Positions 54,001 through 64,000 of a DNA stretch of 64,000 nt are shown in pieces. The notes below the pieces were generated by a model, which was not told the DNA's origin, made no database searches, and saw only the letters and a list, made by a program, of their open reading frames with translations. This DNA comes from Oikopleura dioica (lineage: Eukaryota > Chordata > Appendicularia > Copelata > Oikopleuridae), in NCBI GenBank assembly GCA_907165135.1, contig OU015567.1, forward strand, positions 8,871,001 through 8,935,000. The letters run 5' to 3'. A program made the translations under genes and the position numbers. The stretch's first letter is position 1. Each line of letters opens with the position of its first letter.

Positions 54001-57000
54001 CGTGAGAATATGTCTCATTCGTTCTTAGGCCATCGCAATCAAACGTAGGGCTAAATGGATCTGTGCTATTGTCATCATTTGGTGCTGGAAGATATGCTCC
54101 TTCAACGCATACAAAGCCCTTCTCGCAGCGTGTCTCAGTTATACTCTCAACATCACCAGAATCACCAAATCGGCAGTAATATCCAGCTGGGCAGGGCTTG
54201 CATTCATCAACTGAAACAGCTCCAGCTTTGCTTGATCTTGACGTTCCTCTTGGACATGGATGATAACCAGAAGATCCCGCCTCACAATAGGCACCTCCGG
54301 GACACTCTTCTTCGAATTTACTGATAGAACCAGCTGGACAGTAGTATCCTTCCTCGCAGAGTTTTTCAGTCGGATCGTCATTTGTCTTTCCGTCACCTGT
54401 AGAATGGCCTTCACTCGGACAGTAGTAACCACCCCAGCAAGGTGTGCACTCAGTTGGATCAGTTGCACCAAGAACTCCGTTGTAACTTCCAGGTTCACAC
54501 ATGGTCTCGGAATAGTCACCTGTTTCTGGAGGGCAATAGAAGCCAGCTGGGCAAAGCGCAGGAACAACAACTCCAGTTTCACCTGAGCCATCGTTGTTCA
54601 CATAGCAGTAAAAGCCAGCGGGGCATTTCTTACAGTTTGCCTGACCTCTTTGATCTTGATATACACCACCATCAGAGTCGCCAGCTTCGACGTTGCACGC
54701 AATTGGCATTTCACTACCTTCTGGGCACATAAATCCTTCGGGACAAACGAGTTGATTTCCTCGGTCGCTTCCAGCAGGGCAGTAGTAACCAGCCAAACAA
54801 GGTTGCATAGTATCTGGAGTGTTTCCATATCCAGGACAGAAGAAACCCTCGGTACATTGTTCGCAGTCGCCTTCGTCTGAGAGACCTTCTTGAGGTCCGT
54901 AATGACCCGGTGGACAAAAAACTGGATGCGATGTTGCTGGTTCACAATAACTACCGATAGGACAACTGATAGCGTCTGATGATACACGCATTCCGGTTGG
55001 GCAGAAAAGTCCTGGTGGACAGGGATTCTCTGTGAAATTTTCGATTCCCCCTTCAGAGCAGTCGTATCCAGCTGGGCAACGAATAGGAGAAGCACCAGCA
55101 TTATTCTCTGGTAAGTTTGGACAATAGAATCCTTGAGGACATAGTTGCTCGATTGCAGATCCTTTTGGACAATAATGTCGCGCTGAGCAAAGGTTATCCG
55201 CTGTGACATCAGACATTCCTGAGTTAGGGCAGACGTATCCTCTTAGACACGGAAAGCAATCCAATTCTTTTGATATTCCATATGGTCGCGGATTATATGT
55301 TCCTGGTTCGCAAGGAATTTGTATGAGACCACCAGTGCAAATATATCCTGGTTCGCAAGCGTAATCCTCAATATCAATAATACCAGAATCATTGCAAGCA
55401 TAACCATCAGGACATTCGATACATTCACTTGCTTTTCCATGTGGCATGTAAGATCCTGGGTCACAAGGAGTTTGCCTTGCACCGTCGCACCAATGTCCAG
55501 GCTCACACTCAGCTGATGATGAGGAAGGAAGGCAGGCAGTAAAATTAGCGGTATCAAATGGATATTCAGCAAAGCCACCACTGTTGCAAACAAAGCCACC
55601 AGCACAATCGCCAGTTGTGTCCCAAGGTTCTGCACCGTCACAATATTTACCCAATGGGCATTCAAGGCATTCACTATTTCCTTCTCGAATTTTATATGTT
55701 CCTTTCGGGCACTTTTTGAGTGGTTCATCCTCGGAAGCCATTTTGCAAGTAAAACCTTTGGGACAAGGAAGAGTTCCACCTTCGCGAGGATCACAGAACT
55801 TTCCATCTGGGCACTTTTGACAGTCGGGCTGACCGGTCTCCTTGTTATAAAATCCTGGTTTACAATCTTGTTCATCTGCTGACCCTTCTGGGCATTGCAT
55901 TGTTCTCCCGCACTTATTCCTAGCTGATTTGCTTCCAGCTGGGCAATAATAACCTTCTGTACATTCTTCACTCACGTCGGTTTGTCCGTCGGTCTCACAA
56001 TAAAATCCAGGAGTACATTCTGTGCAGGAAGGATCGTCGTTGTATTCTGCGGCATTGTAGGAGCCCTTTTTGCATGGACTCTTAGAAGTTGAAGTGCTTC
56101 CTTTTTCGCAGTAATGACCTGCTTCACAAGGATTTTGATCGAAAGGAAGAGACGGTGGCGCTAGCTCCAGAGGATCAAATGAACTTCCAAATTCATCTAT
56201 AGCTCCATACAACCTTGTTGAACCTTTGATATCACAGTTGAACTTTGCTGCGCATTCAGTTGTAGCATTTGGTTTTATATCAATTCCAGTTTCACCGCAA
56301 AAGTGGCCAGCCGAACATGGATAACAATCATCCTCGTTCTCAGCACCACGTCGATCTCGATAAGTTCCAAGAGGACATTTGATGGGATAAGTTATTTTCG
56401 AAACATCAGTATTATCGCAGAAAGTTCCGGGCTCACATCGACCTGTCAAAAGGAAGCCTCCAAGCTTAGTCGTTGATGGATTTCTTTTTGTTGCACCAGA
56501 AATGCAGGTGTATCCACTCTCACAATCTTCCATGTCAGCTATCGCAGCAATACCTCTATCAGGACAAGCTTTGCCATTTGGACATCTATCGCAGGAACTG
56601 ACATTAACTTGCGCTTGAAGACCTAGCCAGGCGCCTTTCGGACACAAGGTCTGTTTAGCATTAGCGCAGTAGCTACCTTCTGGACATGGATCTGCAAACG
56701 GATCAGTGAAGTTTTTCACGCAGAGGAAACCATCAAGGCACATTTCGCATTCTGTCTGACCCTGTGATGGCTGGAAAGTGCCTTCAGAGCATTCTTTAGC
56801 TTCTGAACTGTCATCTGGACATTTTGACCCCGCAGGACATTGTTTGAAATCTGGTCGGTCCGCTTCTTTATCACAGTAGTATCCACCAAGACATGGGGTG
56901 TCGATATTGTTCAATGTGCCGCCGAGGCCAACTGCATCACAAACTTCATTTTCACATGGAGTGCACCCATCGATACTATCTTCAGATATGCCAAAGTTTG

Positions 57001-60000
57001 ACGTGCCTCTATTACAGCTGATCGGATATCTGGAGATAGTCGCATTACAGAAGTGACCCTCAGGACATGGAAGAATGACAGATCCTATCTTGCATGCATC
57101 TCCTGCGCCGCAATCAACAGCATTTGTTCCATCACACTCATAACCTGGCGGGCAAGCGGTAGGAAAACGCGATCCCGACGGACAGAATGATCCAACAGAG
57201 CAACTTTCTTTAGAAATATCCGTGTTTCCACCTGCACAGTAGAAGCCGGCATCACAATCAAGAGCATTGGAAGTATCGATTGCTCCTTCTTCTGGACAAA
57301 TTTTACCAGCAGGGCATGGGATGCAATCCTCAAGAGAACCTCCAGTCGTGTAGCTATTATAGGTTCCAGCAGGACAAAGAAGAGCTCCAGCGCTAGTACA
57401 ATATTTTCCTTCTTCACAGTCTGTCACATTATCACCGCCATTACACTTGTAGCCTTTGTTACACGGAGAGCATTGAGTTGAACCGACTTCGATAGAAAAT
57501 TGATTTTCTGGACATTCAAATGTAACTCCATTATTGCAAGCATTTCCTGCTGGGCAAGCTTCTTGAGCTTCAACTCTACTTCCCTCTGGGCAGTAGCTTC
57601 CATCGCCACAATTCTCCAGGTTATCTGTTCCTTGACCTGGGATGTTGCAATAAGACCCTTCAGGACATGGTTTGCAATCATCGGCTTGAGCTGCTCCTTG
57701 TGATGGGCCATATTTTCCAACAGGGCATAGATTTTGACCCCCAGGCGGATCTGAAATAGCACCATAACCAGGACAGTACTTTCCGTAAGGACATGTTTCT
57801 CTGATCGATTTTCTCTGCCCGTTCGAGTCAGCATCTGCGTAGAAGCAAGTAAAACCGCTTTCACAGGGATCACAACTTGCTTGCCCTGGTCCAGAATAAT
57901 GAATAGGCTCACATTCCAAATAGATTGAACTTCCGACGGGACATCTGAAACCTGTCGGACATTGTCTTTCAGTTCCTCTTGACGATCCTTTTGGACAGTA
58001 GTATCCTGGATTGCATACATACGATGAGCTTATGTCTGAAAAACTAGCAAGAGGTGGATCCCCATCAACGCGTTGTGGGCAATAATATCCCTCTGGACAA
58101 TCGTAGCATTCATCCGCTGATTTGAGTCCGAGACGATCAGTCCAAGTTCCTTCAGGACAATGCGCTTTTCCGACACCAGGCGCGCAGAAATATCCAGCTG
58201 GGCATCTCACAGTAGCATTCGCACAATCGTAGCCTGCCGGACACTGGCTATCAGCAGTCATTGCTTCATATGGACAATCTCCTGTACAATCGATGCAGTC
58301 ATTTTCAGTTTTGGCACCTTGAGATGGATTATAGGTTCCCGGAGGACATGGTTTTCGTTGATTTCCATCTTCACAGAAGTATCCAGCGGGACAGATAGCG
58401 GCATCATCGATGTATCTACCGGATGGCTGAGCAGCATCACCAAGCTGTGTGCAGAAGTATCCAGGCTCACATTCATTGGTTGTATTGAGTATGCCGGTTC
58501 GATCGCAGAAGTAACCTTCTGGGCAAGTAAAACAGTCCTCTTCGGTGACGCCATATTTAAGATCTCTGTAATAGCCAAGATTTGAGCTTCCACAAGTATT
58601 TTCTTCGCCGTTCTGACAGTATTTGCCTTCATCACAAGGCTCTGGAATAATTTGCTGATTATCACACATGAAAGCATCGGGGCAATCAATGCACTCGCTA
58701 GATCCTTCAGTTGGAGAATACGTTTTAGCATCGCATGCTTCTTTTTCTCCGGTGTTACTGCAGAAACTTCCCGGCGGACAAATGATTGAAGTTGCTTCGT
58801 AATTCGGCTGAGAATCAGGACAGTAGTAGCCGTCATCACAGATGCTTGAAGAACTTTGAGTTGTGCCGACACCTGGACAATATCGTCCATTACCACAGTT
58901 TTTACAGGCGACTGACTCATCTGATTGATTGAACTGGTCATTATATGTTCCCATATTACACGGTTGCGGGTAGACTTCAGTGGAATTACAGAAATGACCT
59001 TGTGGGCAGTCGGACTCATTACTTGTTGGAGCACAATAAGACCCATCAGGACATGTTGTCGGAGTTGATGGGTCCAAGCACTCCATGCCAGGAGGACAAA
59101 GTAAAGGCAGTGTTGAATTAGCAGGGCAGAATTCTCCAGCTACACAAGGTGTTTCGGAATCTGCTCGGAAACAGCTCGTTCCAGCAGAACACATTTGAGG
59201 TAAGAAATTAGTTCCACCTTCACAATAATGACCTGGACGGCATTTTTCGCAGGCATTTCTTGATGTTCCACGATTATTATCATTGAACTCTCCAGGACTG
59301 CATTCTTTTGGAGGTCGTCCTCTTTCACAGTAACTGTTATCAGCGCATTCATTGAGGGTGATTTTATCATTACAAGAAAATCCTTTCGGACATGAGAAAC
59401 AAGTGCTTGTTCCAGTGAAGGGACTGATGGTACCATCTCTGCAATCTGCTTCTGGCTGGCCGGATGAGCAATATTTTCCTTCTGCACAAATGTCTCCCTC
59501 TCCAATCCCAGGACAGGATGCGTCTGGAGCGGCATGATCTGATCCTGCGTTGCAATTATAACCAGCCTCGCAACGGGATGAGCTAGAAAGACCGATTGTG
59601 TTGCAGTATTTTCCAGCCTCACATGTTTTGCATGTAGCACTTGTAAGAGCACCTGATGCTGCATCGTGATATGTTCCTGGATCACAAGGAACAGGGTAAA
59701 TATAATCAGGAAGAAGAGTTTGTTCGGCGCAGAACCAACCGTCATTGCAGTTTTCTGGGCTTGTTCGTCCAAGATCGGAAAATGGACAATCTTGGCCAAT
59801 ACCGCAAGCAATGCAACTATCCTTTCCAAAATCAGGTTGATAAGTACCTTCAGGACACGGTATGTACATTGACATTTCTTGTGTCGGACAGTAGTGACCT
59901 TCAGGACATTCGAATTGCTCTCCATCAATACAATAAAAGCCAGCTGGGCAAGATTGCAAGTCATTGTAATCGCTAAGTGGATCCGTGGTCCATTCACAAA

Positions 60001-63000
60001 GCTTTCCTGCTGGACACAGTTGACATTCTTCTTGACTGGTTAGTCGTTCTCTATCAGACCAAGTTCCTTGAGGACAAGGATTGATATCACCTCTGCTCTG
60101 CAACTCTAGACAGTAATAACCGGCTGGACAGGGTTCTTCTCGTGTTGATGTACTGTCTGCAGGACAGTAATAACCAGCTTCACATGCCTTATCTGCAGCG
60201 GTGTTACCATATCCGGGACAGGCGTAGCCCTCTGTGCATGGGAGGCAGTCTGTGTCGGCATCTTTTCTTTCGAATTGATTATAAGTTCCCGGTTCACAAG
60301 CAACTGGATAAGGAGATCCTACAGGGCAATAATAGCCTTTGGGGCATTCATATTCGACGTTGGTTTGTTGAGATTGGCCGTCAGGACAGTAGTAACCAGC
60401 GGTGCATGCTGTTTTATGAGAAGCATCGATTTTGCCACTACCAGAACAAGCAAATCCGGCTGGGCATAAAACACATTCATCAGCGGACGCGAAGGGGCCG
60501 TTTTCTTCAGGCCCATATGCAGGGATCCGAGATTTTGTCGTCTGGACGATCGCGCACCTAGCGCTTCTCTTCAGCGCGCGATAATGATTTTCGCTGCTAG
60601 GCGCGCAGCGCGAAAAATTCCCATCGGCGGGCTGGATTAGTCAAAAATATGCCGATGGGTTCCCTGCGCCCTCGCGCTTCAAGAGCGATGATTTTTCATC
60701 GCGGTGGGCCCGAGAGCGCGATAACTTATTTTCGGTCACCCTGGCTGCGCGCGACATTATATTTTCGCCCATGAAAATTTGAACATGGGGGGACCCCTTG
60801 ATACTCGATAAAACACTGTGATTTTGGAGTAAGCTACACGATTAAACGATGGCGCGTGGTGTTTAGCCAAAATTTGAAGGAGAAAAAAACATTTACAGTC
60901 GGAGTCCAAAATAAGGGACACCAAGATAAGGGACTTTTTGGCTCAAAATGCCGAAAATAACCGGCAGAAAATAATCTAATTTAAGGGACTTTCTGAGATT
61001 AGTAAGCTTTTCGGTTAGTTGAGAGCCGATAAGTAGTATCAATAATTTTGATTTTAACCAGTTATGCCGCAAACTGAAGTGATTTGTCTTTCAGTATTTG
61101 GTTTCTTCTTTCAAAAATACCATCAAAGCCACAAAAAACAATGAATTTAGCTCATTTGGCCGCAAAAAATATACTCTGAAAAAATTTTGCAGCGACATAT
61201 TTTTTGCTTTGATGACCCAATTTAAGGGACTTTTTTTGAAAATTTTGGAGCAAAAAAAGTCCCTTATTTTGGACTCCGACTGTATAAGGAGATTTCGATA
61301 TATTCAATATAATTTTTATGAAATTTTCGAAATCTGCATGTTCAAAAGCCAATAAAAAGATATTTTTCAGTCAGAAATTGGCTTAACATCAGAATCCAAT
61401 TACTGTAAAAATTTTTCTTTTGAAAAATAGTCAGATTTTACGGATATTTCCGATGCCAAGCGCCACTGTCAGCGATTAGCACAACTTATTTGTAGGCAAC
61501 GTTGCGGGAGGTTAGTACAAATTTGCATTTTGTTTGTCGGCTCTCTTATGAGGAGATGAACAACTTAGTCGAATTTAAGTGTTAACAATTGTTAGGCATT
61601 TATGTGACATCCATAAATTGAATTTTCAAAAAAATCTGTCAACTAAGTCAGCAATCTCACGCTGATCATTTGATTCGTGCGCCGACTAGGTCGGCAAAAT
61701 GGAAACCAAGCGCCACCATCGCACTCCCGCTCGGCAGATTTTCGACCCTTTTGAAGCGTGTGAGTATTATTTATCGGCTTCATAGGGCTGCGCGATCGAA
61801 AGTCATCGCCCCCACGCCGAGAGAGCGAGTTTATACCATCGCGCTTGAACGCTGCGCATTTGAGCGCGCGAGTATTTTTGTCGGCCTGATAGGGCTGCGC
61901 GATCGAAATTCATCGCCCCATCACCGAGAGAGCGAGTTTTTGCTATCGCGCCTAAACGCTGCGCATTTGAGCGCGCGATCGGAATTTTAGCTCCTGCGCG
62001 ATAACTCAAATCGCGCCTGAAAAGTGGGCGATCGTCCAGACGACAAAATCTCGGATCCCTGCCCATATGTTCCTTCGGGACAAAGTTCTTGAGTCAAAGT
62101 TGAAGACCCGCTTGAGCAGTATTTTCCTGCCGGACATTTCTCTGGTTCAGTTTGATTGTTGTCGCAAAAGTATCTCTCTGGGCAAGTATTACAGATCGAT
62201 TTGCCGTCCTCTGTTTGAAATTCGCCAGCTTGACAGTTATTTTCACTTCCATCGCTACAAGAGCTACCAGCAGGACATCTTTTGAGCTTATCTGTATAGC
62301 TTGCTTCTTCACAAATGAAACCCTTAGAGCATTGAACTCCTCCACCGCTGTTGTCGATCTTTACTCTATCTGCTGGGCAGTATGTCTTTTCAGGACACTT
62401 TGAACAGTCGTTAACAGTTTGTCCTTGTTGTTGAGATCGCCAGTATCCTTCAGGGCACTCGATAGCAATCGGTGTGCCGGCTTCACAATAGGCACCGGTA
62501 GGGCAAGGTTCCCCTTGATCATCTACTGATCCGGCGCCACAAAGAGCTCCAGCACTACAGTCGGAGTAAATTTCAACATTCGATTCGCAGTATTTTCCAG
62601 GTGGACACTGAAGCTCTGTTTCAGATCCTTCAGGACAGTAATGACCCTCTGTGCACGGCTCAGTTTCACTTGAGCCAAGAAGACAGAAGCTGCCGCCAGG
62701 GCAAACTGTCACATTAAAAGTCGTCATTCCGGAGTCGGCACAAACAAACCCAGGTTCACAAGGAACACAATCCTCATCAGAGAGCATTATTCCGCCAAAA
62801 TATGTGCCTGGTTGACAATCACCATTTGGCTCAGCAAGTTCGGCAACAGCACAGTATTGGCCGGGAGAACATGGATAAGCGTCAATTTGTCCAGTTTCAT
62901 TTTGAAAATAACCAGCTACTGTCTTTGAACAGTCAATAGTTCCTTCTATCGCAGTAAATGTTCCTACACTGCAGCTTTGCGCAAGTCCAGCTTTGCAATA

Positions 63001-64000
63001 TTCTCCTGGTTGACACTGCAACCCAACAGGAACTGGAGAGTCTATGCCAGAACCATCACAGTGGTAGCCATTCGAGCATTCTTTCGCGTCGGATAAAGTT
63101 GTGGCAAGCAATGGGCAATAAAGACCTTCAGGACAGTTATCACAGGATCCTGAAGATGTGCCTCGTTTTCCGTCGTTATATTTTCCAGGCTCACATGGCT
63201 GTGGATTTGGTTTCGTTGGATCACCCTCGCAATAGTACCCCTTTGGACACTGCCCACATCTGTCTTGATAAATTGGATCATTTCGACTAGGCAAATCGTC
63301 ACTTAATGGATTACAGCTTCTGGTGTCGATTGGTGATGCCGACGCCGCTGCAGATCTTGAAAAATAGCCAGGAGAAATATCCGATCTGATATTGTTATTG
63401 CAAGACTTTCCATGCTCACAAACGCTACATTGCGAAAAGTCACTAAATCCAGTTTTTCCAGTGGCACCGTATGTTCCACCAAGACAGGTTGTTTGAGATG
63501 CAGTTGGATTATCAACCGATGGTGGTCCTAGGCAAACAGTTCCTTCGTCACAAGCAGTTGGCTCAGTTAGATTTGTGGTCGGACACTTGAATCCATTAGG
63601 ACAAAGCAAGCACTCACTTCGACCGATTTCGTCATTGAAAAACGCTAGATTGCATTGTTCTTTTAGTCCATCGGTGCAAAACGAGCCCGCATCACATTCA
63701 TCACCGGGCTGATCTCCGTCGCGTGTGAAATCATCAGGGAACGGATTTGGTCGCATCGCTAGTTTATCACAATAAAAACCGTCAGCGCAGGTCCCTGTTG
63801 AAGAATCTTGTCCTCTGCCTTCGCAATATTCTCCAGGCAAGCAGTCCAAGCATTTATCTTTGCTGTCTAAGCCTGTTATTGGATTGTATGTTCCGTAATC
63901 GCACTCATAAAGTTGCGTAGCTCCTACAGGGCAATAATGACCTACTGTGCATTTCTTTCCAGTAGTATCGGCAGTGACACTGTTTTCGTCAGCTCCAGGG
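45061..64000 (-). CDS. Giant GCC2/GCC3-repeat transmembrane receptor-like protein, 5' end outside window
   Basis: Exons: from beyond 64000 to 62062; 60519-46312 (about 14.2 kb, uninterrupted); 46262-45323; 45280-45061. About 5,760 residues lie in the window. The extracellular part (about 3,900 aa) is an array of Cys-rich units such as CPAGYYCPEGS...CPPGTY...C..CP.GYYC, the GCC2/GCC3 or ephrin-receptor-like repeat, perhaps 70 copies by spacing. Before the membrane lie non-repetitive domains and a furin-type site SSRRKRRQ (about 51205-51235). The membrane span is WIFIFSFIGLLLFIILLCLFIYW (about 50735-50803). The cytoplasmic tail (about 1,840 aa) has several TGLLIP/TGRIFPIRG-type units, then very long charged coiled coils, then a compact domain with SDEDVDQLMADLNAQ and a coiled-coil end. 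A transposon at 60520-62061 breaks the ectodomain. Function unknown; a cleaved adhesion or signalling receptor is the inference. Confidence 0.85.
60896..61282. mobile_element. Nested mariner/pogo-like MITE, 387 bp
   Basis: Inverted repeats CAGTCGGAGTCCAAAATAAG at 60896 and their reverse complement ending at 61282 are flanked by TA on both sides (60894-60895 and 61283-61284). CAGT ends with TA duplication indicate the Tc1/mariner/pogo superfamily. 'AAGGGACTTT' motifs recur inside. No transposase is encoded. It lies within the hAT-type element, so it inserted into that element at some earlier or later time. Confidence 0.82.
61774..61987. repeat. Two-copy tandem repeat, 107-bp period
   Basis: Copy 1 starts tcggcttcatagggctgcgc at 61774 and copy 2 starts tcggcctgatagggctgcgc at 61881. 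Both continue through 'gatcgaaa..catcgccc', 'gagagagcgagttt' and 'cgctgcgcatttgagcgcgcga' with a few substitutions. It lies in the subterminal GC-rich part of the hAT-type element, where such repeats can be transposase-binding sites. Confidence 0.75.

Larger units (their letters stand above)
60520..62061. mobile_element. hAT-type non-autonomous element inserted in the giant gene
   Basis: Terminal inverted repeats begin CAGGGATCCGAGATTTTGTC at 60520 and end with its reverse complement at 62061; matching continues for about 34 bp. The flanks are an 8-bp direct duplication CCCATATG (60512-60519 and 62062-62069). The CAGGG ends and 8-bp duplication are hallmarks of hAT transposons. The element is 1,542 bp and has no transposase-like ORF. 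It contains GC-rich subterminal sequence, a nested mariner-like element and a 107-bp tandem duplication. Excision with one duplication copy restores the host frame as ...CPEGTYGPEENG.... Confidence 0.92.

Noticed and set aside
55243-55971. Long alternative-frame ORFs across the giant gene (also 54598-55209, 57424-58020, 58258-59046, 59140-59997)
   Set aside because: They are shadows of the Cys/Gly/Pro-rich repeat frame, whose codons rarely give stops in the shifted frame; they lack domain structure.
1-64000. tRNA, rRNA or other structured RNA genes
   Set aside because: No cloverleaf, A/B box pair or rRNA-like segment was recognised by eye on either strand; a tRNAscan/Infernal run would be decisive.

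Overview
The window is nuclear DNA of a compact animal genome, most likely an appendicularian tunicate such as Oikopleura dioica or a close relative. Reasons: animal genes (PACS, DLST, EMC2, MEMO1, CTU1, MOB4, JKAMP) are packed with gaps of about 75-400 bp; nearly all introns are about 35-60 nt; at least two introns are best explained by GA-AG boundaries; and a Ty3/gypsy retrotransposon is present. Species assignment is inference. Exon boundaries were assembled by hand from splice signals, reading frame and remembered family motifs; no alignment was run.

Layout. 0-6.2 kb: three minus-strand genes in a row (an unrecognised nuclear-type protein, an RBM4/lark-like three-RRM protein, PACS); one RRM-gene intron carries a 331-bp TTAA-flanked MITE. 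6.2-9.2 kb: AT-rich DNA with two clusters of a 16-17-nt palindromic iteron and two tiny genes, one for a 65-aa single-pass membrane protein. 9.2-11 kb: a secreted, catalytically dead trypsin-like protein. 11.4-14.5 kb: DLST (TCA cycle) and EMC2 on the minus strand, EMC2 divergent from MEMO1. 14.6-17.5 kb: MEMO1 and CTU1 (tRNA 2-thiolation). 17.6-31.2 kb: tandem array of six LITAF-like genes with JKAMP among them; the sixth is split by an 8.2-kb Ty3/gypsy element with apparently identical LTRs and a GAAA target duplication. 31.3-32.4 kb: MOB4. 32.4-38.6 kb: gene-poor, with a degenerate coding stretch, one unrecognised multi-exon gene and a motif-rich zone of short ORFs. 38.8-41 kb: two coiled-coil RING paralogues (the second frameshifted) and a small mitochondrial-type protein. 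43-45 kb: a 46-aa gene and a kelch-type protein. 45-64 kb: one gene, open at the window edge, for a giant membrane receptor-like protein with dozens of cysteine-rich repeats and a large cytoplasmic coiled-coil tail.

The most striking points are the giant receptor (about 5,760 residues in the window, one exon of about 14.2 kb, a furin-type RRKRR site before the membrane span) and its disruption by a 1,542-bp hAT-type element with a perfect 8-bp target duplication, itself carrying a TA-flanked mariner-like element. In both the receptor and the sixth LITAF gene, removing the element with one duplication copy restores the reading frame, which points to recent insertions. Tight same-strand runs (LITAF-6 to MOB4, CTU1 to LITAF-1, receptor to kelch gene) are compatible with spliced-leader operons known in appendicularians, but no leader is visible in genomic DNA.
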